Positions 44,184 through 53,292 of a stretch of 64,000 bases of DNA are shown piece after piece. Both the position numbers and the translations under genes were made by a program. The DNA lies in contig JAPNXP010000010.1 in the NCBI GenBank assembly GCA_028753945.1, positions 1,119,042-1,183,041 of the forward strand. Direction: 5' to 3'. The stretch's first letter is position 1; each line of letters opens with the position of its first letter. The notes beneath the pieces are model-generated. The model saw nothing but the letters and a program-made list of their open reading frames with translations. It did not search any database and was not told where the DNA came from. The DNA comes from Hexactinellida sp. DTS-2022. Taxonomy: Eukaryota; Porifera; Hexactinellida.

Positions 44184-44673
44184 AAATTATCAGAGGTAGT
44201 TGAAATACTGATCTATTCATGACATTTTGAGATCTATAATTCACTTTTACATAAATTTGTAGGCTCAAATTAAAAATTGACAATTTTCTAAACAAACCTT
44301 TTTGAAAAAAAAAGGAAATTTTATGTAAAATTTTCAAAGTCCAAATTTCACACCTTTTTGTGTAAAATATGGGATATTCCTAATCCACTTTATCCCCTCT
44401 TTCAAGCAAAACAAAGATCAAGTCAATTGAGCATGTATAAGTGGGTCAAATTGGCGTTTGAAGTGTGCTCACTTTTTGAAAAAAAAAGGAAATTTTATGT
44501 AAAATTTTCAAGTACAAATTACACACCTTTTTGTGTAAAATATGGGATATTCCTAATCCACTTTATCCCCTCTTTCAAGCAAAACAAAGATCAAGTCAAT
44601 TGAGCATGTATAAGTGGGTCAAATTGGCGTTTGAAGTGTGCTCACTTGAATCTTTTGCTAACTTCACACTCGT
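44184..44673. repeat. Right MULE terminal inverted repeat
   Basis: About 490 bp, complement of 36464-36952, with the same two tandem 174-bp units, ending at the 9-bp duplication 44674-44682. Confidence 0.9.
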
Positions 44674-45286
44674 GTCGCAAATTCCCTTTGTTTACTAACA
44701 CTTTAGTTCATTTGAAAGTGTTAAATCTAATTGTATTGTTTCAACTTGTGATAATTATATTGATTCCTCTTGTGAGATCGAGTAGGCTTCTATTTTCTAA
44801 TTGAAAACTAAGCTTCTACATTCCATAACAACGACAGATTATGTGATTATATTTACTTCTGCGAGAATATTATTGCACTGTTAATATACTGACGTAATTA
44901 ATTATAATTAATTCAGTCAGTATATGACTTATATAGATGCTTCCAATTTGTTTATGAGGGGTTATCGAGTGTGCGAAATTGAAATTTGATAGCCAAATTA
45001 ATTAATTAATTATTTATGACAAAATAATTTAACTTAATAAATGTAAGTTGACATTGAAATTGATGTTAAATTATAAATAATATTAATAATTATTTATACT
45101 AATTAATTAAATATCATAAATCTCAGAGTTTATAGAAGATAGAAACAATTTCAAATTTACCAATTGATCCTTATGCCACGTAGCACCTCTACAAATGGGT
45201 CTTGACACCTTGAGGTGATGATGACATCGTCAAAAAATGTGTTTTTACAATTTTGTGAATTCCATGTTTCGAATGGGTTGGTTGGT
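44674..45286. other. Non-coding flank of the MULE
   Basis: It begins with the right 9-bp duplication (44674-44682). The rest is AT-rich; CTTGACACCTTGAGG at about 45204 recurs at 50917. Confidence 0.45.
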
Positions 45287-45501
45287 GTTGGGTCATCACT
45301 AGGGTTTCATCCAGGCTTATGCGACGCGCCTTCAGGCGTAATTTCAGAAGGAAACTTTTCTAGGCGCGCGAAAATCGAGAGATGCTCCCAGACTCATAGA
45401 CGTAATATAAATTGAGCATTTTAGGCGCGTGTGAGCGAGCTCAATCTTAATCTAGGCGCGCGGGAAATTTTGCTTGGGTGAAAGCCTGGTCATCACCCAA
45501 C
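45287..45501. repeat. MITE with GTTGGGTCATCAC ends
   Basis: 215 bp, ends GTTGGGTCATCACTAGGG and CTGGTCATCACCCAAC. TAGGCGCGC motifs repeat inside. No clear target duplication. Confidence 0.6.
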
Positions 45502-45670
45502 ACGCACATAAAAATGCTGAGTCATCAGCTTTTATATTCTACTGAAACTTGAATATCTCTAAAATGAAGTGAGCTAAATGGAAACTTCCGCCACTCTAAG
45601 GGTAGTTGCCTTCTGAAACACTTTTCTGAAATAATTCAACACCTTCAAAGTGATGATGACATGGCGAACA

Positions 45671-45797
45671 AAATCCAAAATTGCACCTGAGCCGACAGCA
45701 TTTTCCTTGGAGGCACTATCAATTACCCAACCAGTAGCCACCAAATGATAGTGCCACCAAAGGGAAATGCCTCGCACAGCTGCAATTTTGGATTTTT
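45671..45797. repeat. MITE (AAATCCAAAATTGC ends), copy 1
   Basis: Inverted repeat with ends AAATCCAAAATTGCA and TGCAATTTTGGATTT and an inner GGCACTATCA/TGATAGTGCC pair. Copy 2 at 50951-51075. Confidence 0.7.
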
Positions 45798-45959
45798 ATA
45801 CACGGACAAGCTTTAATATCTAGAAAATTATCTTTTCAAATTAGCATAAATAACCAAATTGTTTACACTGTCCTTATATATACCTATAGCTAGCATAGGA
45901 TCCACGGATATAAAAATACAGCTAGGGGCCACTCATCAAGAACGACATTTAATTGAAAA

Positions 45960-46045
45960 GGAACATGCTTGAAATACAAGCGTGGGCCGCAGGCCCGAAT
46001 ACAAGTTGGAAGGACGCGAGTAGAACAGACGAGCAGCTTGTACTA
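45960..46045. repeat. CG-rich hairpin block (second copy)
   Basis: ATACAAGCGTGGGCCGCAGG and following bases match 37560-37660 in reverse. GGGCCGCAGGCCC is a perfect 5-bp-stem hairpin. Confidence 0.5.
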
Positions 46046-46087
46046 ATAAATATTTGTGTTTGCGATCTCCATACTAGTTTCAATAGT

Positions 46088-46208
46088 CCAATAAAACTTG
46101 AGCATATTTGGAATATTCCAATAAAACTAGAGTATATTTGGAATATTCCAATAAAACTTGAGTATATTTGGAATAATCCAATAAAACTTGAGTATATTTG
46201 GAAAACTT
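46088..46208. repeat. 30-bp tandem repeat, 4 copies
   Basis: Unit CCAATAAAACTTGAGTATAT plus TTGGAATATT at 46088, 46118, 46148 and 46178. It lies about 0.5 kb upstream of the actin-like gene. Confidence 0.85.
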
Positions 46209-46702
46209 CAGTATATTTACAAATTAGTTGAGTATTGTTGAGTATATTTGGAAATTTTCAAAAAGTTAAGCATTATTTTGGGTATTTCCCGATTTAATAT
46301 ACACGGTGATTAAAATTCCGTAATATTAAATTCCCATACCTGATGATTTTCTGTGCGCCCAATTTGAAAAAAAATGCAGAAGTTTAAGAGTTGTTTTGCC
46401 TTTGGATATTATTATGTATACTAAGTGAGCTGCAGGACTTTGATGTGAATTCATATACAATATGTCCCAGTAACGCTTCAAAGTGAAACTATTAAAATTT
46501 CAATGATTATTCGCTTTTTTCTGTTTCAAACACTTACAACAATTCATTAATTCTAGTACAGGGTAAAACACACGATCCAAAGTGACCCAACTAATTCGCA
46601 TATAGATGATTCACCTGGGAGTATATTAGTTACGAGTCACGATCTACGTATATCTGAAATTACTGTTGAACTGCTTGTGAATTACTATAGTGCACTTAAT
46701 TA
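46209..46702. other. Upstream region of the actin-like gene
   Basis: AT-rich, no repeat with clear boundaries, no recognisable core promoter element that I would defend. Confidence 0.35.
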
Positions 46703-47857
46703 ATGGCAGTATATGAGCATGAGGACGTTGATGATGATGCACATCCTCTGGTGCTAGACTTGGGTTCTCGTGTGATTAAATATGGATTCAGTGGAGACGA
46801 CAGTCCAAGAGCTATAATCCCTAATATTATAGGAAAGGTAACTTCAGCCAATAACGTAATGATAGGATTCCCTGTTAGAGATATTTACATCGGAGTTGAA
46901 GCTCAATCAAAGCGAGGTAGTTTGGAAATGATACAACCAATGTTAAACGGAATAATTCAAAGTTATGATTTGCTTGAGAAAGTTCTCCATCACGTGTTCT
47001 ATAACGAGATTAGCGTAGCTCCGGAAATGCACCCACTGCTCATAACAGAGCACCCTCTCAATCCTAAGTATAATCGGGAAGGACTCTTAGAGATTGTTAT
47101 GGAAACATACAACATTCCTGGGGTACATTTCAGTATCCCAGGTGTACTCAACTATTATGCTAGTGCTGTGAGTGCAAACGATGAATCTGGTCTCTTCATA
47201 GACTGTGGTAGTGGAGTTGCATCCGTGGTTCCTATCTACAGAGGCGAAGTGCTGGCAAACTCGATAGTTAGACAGAACTGGGCTGGGGAAGTATGTACAG
47301 ACAGGCTGATGCAGCTGTTACAGGCATCAGGTCACACCTCAGTTCTCAACAATAGGGAAGTTATTGAATCTATGAAGATACAAATAGCAAGTATATCACA
47401 GGACGATAGTCACGATACACCTGGTGTTGCCAGAATAGTTATTAATCCAGCTGGTGAGGAAATCAGAATAAACAGAGAGAATACTCTGTGTATGGAGCCT
47501 CTATTCAATCCCCAGGTGCTGGCATCTGGTCTGCTTGGGATGCATCAGCTGGCGTTCTCTAGCCTCAAGAGCTGTCCCGTGTCGACTCACACAGAGCTCT
47601 GTAGTAGAATTGTGCTCTCAGGCGGCAGCACTACTTGTCCTGGGTTCGAGACTCGCTTCTTTAATGAACTGACTCAACTGTTGCCAGCTGATCTCTGTCA
47701 GCTGGCACATCTCATAGCTCCTCCTCACAGGAAATACACTACTTGGATTGGTGGCAGTAAATTCGCCGTATCTAAGCTATTCTTAAAATCAATGATTAGT
47801 TTACGGGAATATAATGAGTACGGACCAAGTATCGCATATAGAAAGTGTTTATTATAA
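46703..47857 (+). CDS. Divergent actin-like protein, catalytic residues replaced
   Basis: 384 aa, collinear with actin (375 aa) from LVLDLGSRVIKYGFSGDDSP to GPSIAYRKCLL, including EAQSKRG, HHVFYNE, TEHPLNPKYNRE, LSGGSTTCPG and RKYTTWIGGS. It is a full actin fold with no large insertion and one exon. Comparing by eye with muscle actin, phosphate loop 1 keeps Asp11 but changes SG to SR. The position of Gln137 (IQAVLSLY) is Pro (IPGVLNYY). In loop 2 (DSGDGVTH to DCGSGVAS) Asp157 is Ser and His161 is Ser. Gln137 and His161 position the attacking water, so ATP hydrolysis should be strongly reduced. It may be a cytoskeletal or nuclear actin-related protein of a lineage-specific type, or derived from a retrocopy; it does not match a named ARP class. 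Confidence 0.85.
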   Translation: MAVYEHEDVDDDAHPLVLDLGSRVIKYGFSGDDSPRAIIPNIIGKVTSANNVMIGFPVRDIYIGVEAQSKRGSLEMIQPMLNGIIQSYDLLEKVLHHVFYNEISVAPEMHPLLITEHPLNPKYNREGLLEIVMETYNIPGVHFSIPGVLNYYASAVSANDESGLFIDCGSGVASVVPIYRGEVLANSIVRQNWAGEVCTDRLMQLLQASGHTSVLNNREVIESMKIQIASISQDDSHDTPGVARIVINPAGEEIRINRENTLCMEPLFNPQVLASGLLGMHQLAFSSLKSCPVSTHTELCSRIVLSGGSTTCPGFETRFFNELTQLLPADLCQLAHLIAPPHRKYTTWIGGSKFAVSKLFLKSMISLREYNEYGPSIAYRKCLL

Positions 47858-47990
47858 TATTATACTATTGAGAATATTATTTTATTTATACACTTGTTGA
47901 AGTAAACTTTTTTCTAACAAAATCTCTATACAACTTCGCAACTTCGATTAACTCTCCTATTATCCTAACACACCTGGCATGGCTGGTCCA
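47858..47990. other. 3' flank of the actin-like gene
   Basis: AT-rich short spacer up to the repeat at 47991; no firm polyadenylation signal. Confidence 0.35.
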
Positions 47991-48215
47991 TGGCCTACTT
48001 AATATACGGCTATATATGTCGCCGAGAAGGCCATAAAACAAAGAGGCCAGTTTCTAATTTTCAAAATTGAGAATAGATCTTTATTCGAATAATTAGCAAT
48101 GATAGAGGTGAAAAATGTATTATAACTATATAGGAATATGGTATCCAGGTATACATAGCACCCTCCAGAATTGTGATATGTCATCATCTGATGACGTTAT
48201 GGTTATATTGACACG
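47991..48215. repeat. CATGGCCTACT repeat, uninterrupted copy
   Basis: Nearly identical to 13326-13481 joined to 15425-15490. The join TATCCAGGTATAC is the empty site of the Harbinger insertion. Confidence 0.75.
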
Positions 48216-48648
48216 CATCTCTGTTTTTTGTAACCTTTGGTGGGATTTAAATCTGTTATGATTATGTGTTTATAAATTCGTGAAACAAAATTGTTGGTCG
48301 AACAGATTCTGATTAGTTAGACTTTCAATTAATTTTGTCCAATGATTAGGAGTCAATTTGAATTATTAATACACAGGCTCCAGAGGTAATTTAATTTGCT
48401 CCAATTTTGCTCCAACAGTTTACTACGTATTCTATATAGTACTGTAAATTGGTCTTCTAATTTCGTCAAATCGAAATCTGTATGTCCCAATTCCAAAAAG
48501 AAATCTTATGGTGGCAGGGCTTTTTCTGTCTTTGCCCCGAAATTATGGAATTCAGTTCCCAAAGATATTAGAATGTGTGGATCGGTTGATATTTTTAAGA
48601 GACAATTAAAGACCTTTCTATTCGGAATTAATGAAGATGCCTTGTGGT

Positions 48649-49451
48649 CAAGGGCGTAGCCAGGGGGGCGCCAATGCGCCCCTTAGCCGCCCCCACTTGG
48701 AATTGGGATAGATCAATAGATTCAAGATACCGTATATGTTTCTGATATATACGTGTATATATAGTATATACAGTCAACTCCCGTTATAACGAAGCACCTG
48801 CTTATAACGAAGTCATCCAATGGTCCGGAAATCCTTTTATCTTATTACATTAATAAAACTTCGGTTACAACGAAATGGATATAACGAAATTCCGCTTATA
48901 GTCATTTAAATCCCATATAGCCTCTAAACTATTGAATTTCCTCCGGTTATAACGAACTCTGGTTATAACGAATTCTGTCTATAACGAACTTCGGTTATAA
49001 CGAAATCCGTTTAAAATATACTCCGGTTACAACGAAATTAAACTTGTAATGAACTCTTTTTAGATCGAACTCCGCTTCTAACGAAATGAAACTAACGTCC
49101 CGAGCACTTCGTTATAATGGGAGCTGACTGTATGACACATTTACAATTTGAACTTGTAACCATAAATTTTTAAGGTATCAAATATAAGTGATATAATTTC
49201 ATAATTATTGTCTCTATTGCCTATTGGTGTGAAGCTCTAATAAATTTTGTGATATGTGGAACAATGTTTGCATCAAAGAATAATCATTATTACACTGTGA
49301 AATAATAAAAAGTGATAAATCCATCAGAGCCTAAAAGAACGAGCCCCGGGATGTAAAATATAGTATGTTAAAAAATATAAGAAATGCGCCATCAGTTAAT
49401 GTTGTACGCCGGTTGTGCGCCCCCAGTTCAAAAACTCTAGCTACGCCCCTG
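48649..49451. mobile_element. hAT-type non-autonomous element with 8-bp duplication CTTGTGGT
   Basis: 803 bp between CTTGTGGT copies (48641-48648, 49452-49459). Ends are CAAGGGCGTAGCCAGG and CTAGCTACGCCCCTG. It is inserted in the retrotransposon tail and carries a nested TA-flanked MITE at 48771-49130. Confidence 0.88.
48771..49130. repeat. TA-flanked MITE with many TTATAACGAA copies
   Basis: 360 bp, TA both sides, ends CAGTCAACTCCCGTTATAAC and GGAGCTGACTG. About ten direct copies of GGTTATAACGAA-like sequence fill it, the richest example of the motif in the window. Confidence 0.85.
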
Positions 49452-50642
49452 CTTGTGGTTAAGTTAGCTGAGATGTATTAATATTCTAATTTTTCATTGT
49501 CATCTGTTCGCACTCTTAGTCCAATTACTTAATGTACTTTACACCAGTGAACTTAATCTTATTACACTGTATATATTCTGAATCTTTTAATTTTATTTTA
49601 TTATTATTTTAATGTACAAAATTGTAAGCGCATTGAGACATTTCTATATTTATAATGCGCAAACAAATGCTGTATTATTATTACAGTCAAACCTCTCATT
49701 AGTGAACGCCTCCAAATAGTGAACACTATATTCCGGTCCCAAATATTTCCCTATCAAATAATCTTAATATGAACCTCTCTTTAATGAACACCTCTATATT
49801 GTGAATAGTGAACACCTTATGTGAACACTTCCTATGTATCTCAATTAGAATGAACCTCTAATTAGTGAACATGGGTCAGGTTTCTGAATACATAATAATC
49901 GGTGTTATATAAAAAGCGTGAAAAGATATATGTCATAGACTACTCAAAAGTTATCAATGGGTATATTACGTACTACGTAGTTTTGAATTACTCTATCAAG
50001 TCAGGTTTATTACTGTGCCGACTATACTATAGTATAGTGGCCCAGTATTGAAATCACTGCCTTTATTTCTATATTTTTTCTCCGTAGACGGTGCCCTGGC
50101 CAGAGCTTTATAGTTGATGGGCTGAAACTTGGCATATAGGTGGGATGGGACCGTCTAATTTGCACCTGGGGTTACGATTGTTGATTAAGAAATTTTGGAC
50201 ACATCAACACCTTTCAAATTTTGTCTGGTCCATAACTAAAAAAATGTTTTACTAAACCCCCAAATTTTATTTAATATTTGGATTCACCATAAAAATCTGC
50301 GTCTGATGGGAGAAGAAAACTTTCAATAAAGGGTTTAATTTCTGCCATAAATGGGGGTTGAAATTTCTTTGTTTACTCACACTTCAATTTCAGTAAAGTG
50401 TTAAATCTAATTCTATTGTTTCAACTTGTAATAATTATATTGATTTAACTTGTTAAATCCTACTCTAGTGATTCAACTTGCGATAATTATATTGATTTAA
50501 CTTATAAATTCCAGCTGGCTTCTATTTAATTCTAGTATTACTATACAATGGATTAAATAAAATAAAATAATATAAGGAATTTGTTGACTCAACTCAAATC
50601 ACCGTGGATAACATTGCTAAATTAATTAAACATTATATTATA

Positions 50643-50805
50643 CAGTCGAAATCGGGTTTTTTTGCCCCCCAAAATGCACGACAAAAGGAGGCAAAGAAAC
50701 CCAATAAGCAAAAAAACCCGATGGAAAACACATTAAGATATCACATTTTTGCACGACAAAAGGAGGCAAAAAAACCCAATAAGCAAAAAACCCCGATTTA
50801 GACTG
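50643..50805. repeat. TA-flanked MITE (CAGTCGAAATCGGG ends)
   Basis: 163 bp, TA both sides, ends CAGTCGAAATCGGGTTTTTT and ACCCCGATTTAGACTG; contains two near-identical 60-bp direct repeats (ACGACAAAAGGAGGCAAA). Both strands stay open across it by chance. Confidence 0.8.
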
Positions 50806-50950
50806 TAGTTTATTATCAATACATATGCCATTAAACTCAAGATGGTTTATGATAGAAACAAACTTCAAATTTATCTACCGTTCCTTGTGACTCGGACCAA
50901 TTAACAAATGGTTCTTGACACCTTGAGGCTTTGATGACTGGGCGAAAAAA

Positions 50951-51075
50951 AAATCCAAAATTGCAGCCTGTGCCGACAGCATGTTCCTTTGGAGGCACTA
51001 TCAATAAACCACCAACAAAATATAGTGCCACCAAAGGAACATGCGTCGGCACAGGCTGCAATTTTGTATTTTTTT
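50951..51075. repeat. MITE (AAATCCAAAATTGC ends), copy 2
   Basis: Inverted repeat with CAGCCTGTGCCGACAGCATG and CATGCGTCGGCACAGGCTG arms around a GGCACTATCA centre; same family as 45671-45797. Confidence 0.75.
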
Positions 51076-51090
51076 ATTCATCTAGACGTA

Positions 51091-51520
51091 ATGTCACTGA
51101 AAAGGAAAAATCTTACAATATCCGAAAAGCTCAATGTAGTATAATTTGCCTCAACCCATAGCTAATCGATTTGGCATATCTGTGGGAGCCGTAAATAACA
51201 TCTTTAAGAAGAAACAGGAAATCAAAATGGCTTGCATAGAAAACTGTAATCCACAAATGAAGAGAGTTAGATTGTCTAGTCATTGCGAGTCATTCTTATC
51301 TAGTCATTGCGAGTCATTCTTATCTAGTCATTCTTATTTGGCAGTGGTTAGTTGTAATCAAGGCATTCAGTAATTACGACAGTCAGGTGTTTGGAGCCGT
51401 AATGAAAGCTGAATCAGCAATCAAAGAGTTAATTAATATTTGAAGGAACATGTCAAAGGCAGTCAAAACTAACTGATTATTTAAAAATAAGATTAATTAA
51501 AAGCGAAATACACAGTTAAC
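51091..51520 (+). pseudogene. Pogo/Tigger transposase relic (Psq helix-turn-helix and C-terminal tail)
   Basis: From ATG 51091 the frame gives KRKNLTISEKLNVV, then after a stop and frame change IANRFGISVGAVNNIFKKK. Together these are the N-terminal pipsqueak/CENP-B-type helix-turn-helix of pogo transposases. Near 51457-51495 RQSKLTDYLK resembles their usual C-terminal end. The CENP-B and DDE regions between are deleted. It supports assigning the CAGT-ended, TA-flanked MITEs of the window to the pogo group. Confidence 0.75.
51275..51336. repeat. 24-bp tandem repeat, about 2.5 copies
   Basis: Unit TCTAGTCATTGCGAGTCATT plus CTTA, within the pogo relic. Confidence 0.8.
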
Positions 51521-51760
51521 ATTGCATACTTAAAGTGGATATAATAAATTGCGGATAATAACGAGGTTCTCCTTAGTAGAATGTTTTAAATCATCGGCTT
51601 AATAAATTTCATTGTTATACTATCCCAATGTAACCTCTGATTAATGAACACCTTGCTATAATTAACAAAAATTCCGGTCCCGAGGGTCGGAGGGTGTTCA
51701 CTATAGAGAGGTTTGACTGTATTATTATTATTATTTTAATTAACTTTCCCTGAACTTAGA

Positions 51761-52240
51761 ATGGAGAGTCGAGAGGAAAAGATTAGCCGTTTGCAGGCAC
51801 AAGCTAAGAACGTGAGGATGGGAGGGAAGGGAACTGCTCGCCGCAAGAAGAAGACTGTCCACAAAACAACTGTTACTGATGAGAAGAAACTACAACAAAC
51901 ACTCAAGAAGTTAAGCGTGAACCCAATTCCTGGAATAGAGGAGGTGAATATGATCAAAGAGGATGGCAAAGTTCTACACTTCTCAAATCCCAAAGTCCAG
52001 GCTGCTCTCTCTTCGAACACATTTACTGTGACAGGTGCTGCGGAGGAGAAACCCATAGCAGAGATGCTGCCTAGTCTGATACAGCATTTAGTTGGCAACC
52101 AACAGGATGTGGCGAATTTAATGAAATCCTATGCTTCTTCAGAAAATGCAATTGGAACACCTGGCACAGTCGTACCATCCAATGATGACATTCCGGAACT
52201 TCTAGAAAACTTTGATGAGGCGTGTAGAGACGAAGTCTAA
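51761..52240 (+). CDS. BTF3: BTF3 / nascent polypeptide-associated complex beta subunit
   Basis: 159 aa, the usual length of the family. The ribosome-binding stretch near residues 18-32 is present (VRMGGKGTARRKKK), then the NAC domain: KLQQTLKKLSVNPIPGIEEVNM, VLHFSNPKVQAALSSNTFTVTG. The C-terminal tail ends VPSNDDIPELLENFDEACRDEV, close to the family's DVPDLVENFDEA. With NAC alpha it forms the heterodimer that binds nascent chains at the ribosome exit and prevents mistargeting. Intact and in one exon. It starts 41 bp after the right end of the pogo element, so its promoter may overlap that element. ATG context AGAATGG. Confidence 0.96.
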   Translation: MESREEKISRLQAQAKNVRMGGKGTARRKKKTVHKTTVTDEKKLQQTLKKLSVNPIPGIEEVNMIKEDGKVLHFSNPKVQAALSSNTFTVTGAAEEKPIAEMLPSLIQHLVGNQQDVANLMKSYASSENAIGTPGTVVPSNDDIPELLENFDEACRDEV

Positions 52241-52530
52241 CACAGGTGTTACACATTGCATATTACTGCCGTGTTATTTACCACTTGTGTAGGATAGCTA
52301 GTTAGATTGGTCTGTCACTATAGTAGAGTATAGTTTGAATTATCTCAACGATTAATTCTTGTATCAATGGTACCTTTTGATCTGTTTCCTATTACAATTT
52401 AGTTTAGAAGATTCTCATTACAGTAGGTGATCTAATTACCACAATGATTCAGGGGTTAAATAGAAATCAATTTACATAATTTTATCATTAGCACTGTTCT
52501 AATTTTACGAGTATTTCCTAGTTTGACTCG
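52241..52530. other. 3' flank of BTF3
   Basis: AT-rich, presumably 3' UTR and spacer. No bounded repeat. Confidence 0.4.
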
Positions 52531-52678
52531 CATAGGCGCAAACTTTTCACCTGTAGCCAAAAGTGCCAGTGGTGCACCTCAATACAAAGTACAGGTGGAC
52601 CTAGCACCACCAGCACTTCTATCGCTGAGTGCAGGTGGTGCACTTGCACCACCTGCACCACCGTACTTTGCGCCTATG
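52531..52678. repeat. hAT-like MITE with near-perfect 8-bp duplication
   Basis: 148 bp; ends CATAGGCGCAAACTTT and ACTTTGCGCCTATG; flanks TTGACTCG (52523-52530) and TTGACGCG (52679-52686), 7 of 8 identical. Interior of GGTGGTGCA/CACCACC repeats. Confidence 0.8.
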
Positions 52679-52951
52679 TTGACGCGTAATAGCAAGTCAC
52701 ATTTGAACGAAATTTGCTTGCTAATAGGCCAACTTTCAATTAGGGGAACAGAATTAACATTAAATGCTCGCTTGGGGACTGAAATAACTTGCTAATAGAG
52801 CAATTGCTATTAATTTAATTAATTAAAACCCGTAGTTGCCATTGGGGTCAAAGGTATAAATAGAAAATCTCATTTTCACTTTCAGTTTAAAGTGAATTAA
52901 CTTCACTTCAACATTCCTAGGCAGCTACGAGTTAATAAGCGAACACCACTA

Positions 52952-53047
52952 CAGTCTGTTCTCTCTAATTGTCCACTTCTCCATATTCTCTAATAGTCCA
53001 CTTTGGGCCAATTGCACACTGGTGGACTATTAGAGAGAACAGTGTGT
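52952..53047. repeat. TA-adjacent inverted repeat (GTTCTCTCTAATTGTCCAC)
   Basis: CAGTCTGTTCTCTCTAATTG at the left and GGACTATTAGAGAGAACAG at the right, with a second TCTCTAATAGTCCAC inside. Same style as the other CAGT-ended MITEs; right terminus decayed. Confidence 0.6.
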
Positions 53048-53292
53048 ATATTTATGCACATTCTGTTTCGAACTTTTGAGTTCAAGGAATTTATCCATGG
53101 TCGTAAATTTTTGTTTCGGAATTCAGAACAACTACAGTATTTTACTGTTTAATCCAATTGGGGCATTCAATTATCCGATCATTTGATTGGTGTGGGAATC
53201 AACGTCCACCTGGTATTCAAATTAAACTTAGTTTAGTTATCCTTATTTATATGTCTAAACTGAGTGGAGTTTTTATATACGTTTATTTATAA

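Larger units (their letters stand above)
36464..44673 (+). mobile_element. Complete Mutator-like (MULE) transposon with OTU protease domain
   Basis: 8,210 bp. Inverted repeats of about 490 bp (36464-36952, 44184-44673) start ACGAGTGTGAAGTTAGC and are flanked by the 9-bp duplication GTCGCAAAT. Each repeat holds two tandem 174-bp subunits. The interior has two long plus-strand frames, 37927-40221 and 42255-43940, separated by about 2 kb that is probably an intron. Together they carry D, D, CxxH and E transposase signatures and a C-terminal OTU cysteine protease. Long terminal repeats, 9-bp duplication and DD-CxxH-E all fit the Mutator superfamily. Intact frames and well-conserved ends suggest recent activity. 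Confidence 0.88.
48396..49680 (+). pseudogene. 5'-truncated non-LTR retrotransposon tail (CR1/L2/Rex-like)
   Basis: 48396-48659 encodes YGGRAFSVFAPKLWNSVPKDI and FKRQLKTFLFG, the conserved C-terminal end of reverse transcriptases in CR1/L2-type elements. After the nested element 48649-49451, the 3' tail resumes with GTAAGCGCATTGAGACATTT and TATAATGCGCAAACAAATGC, ending in a TATTATTA microsatellite just before 49684. This is a typical dead-on-arrival copy: the RT core and endonuclease are missing. The frame is cut by the nested insertion. Confidence 0.8.
49684..51719 (+). mobile_element. Decayed pogo/Tigger-type element
   Basis: Left end CAGTCAAACCTCTCATTAGTG and right end AGAGAGGTTTGACTG are complementary and TA-flanked (49682-49683, 51720-51721) with GTGAACA repeats inside each end. 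A transposase relic lies at 51091-51520. Other insertions (50643-50805, 50951-51075) are nested. It is possible that the two ends belong to separate elements, but the matching termini and the central transposase relic favour one. Confidence 0.65.
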
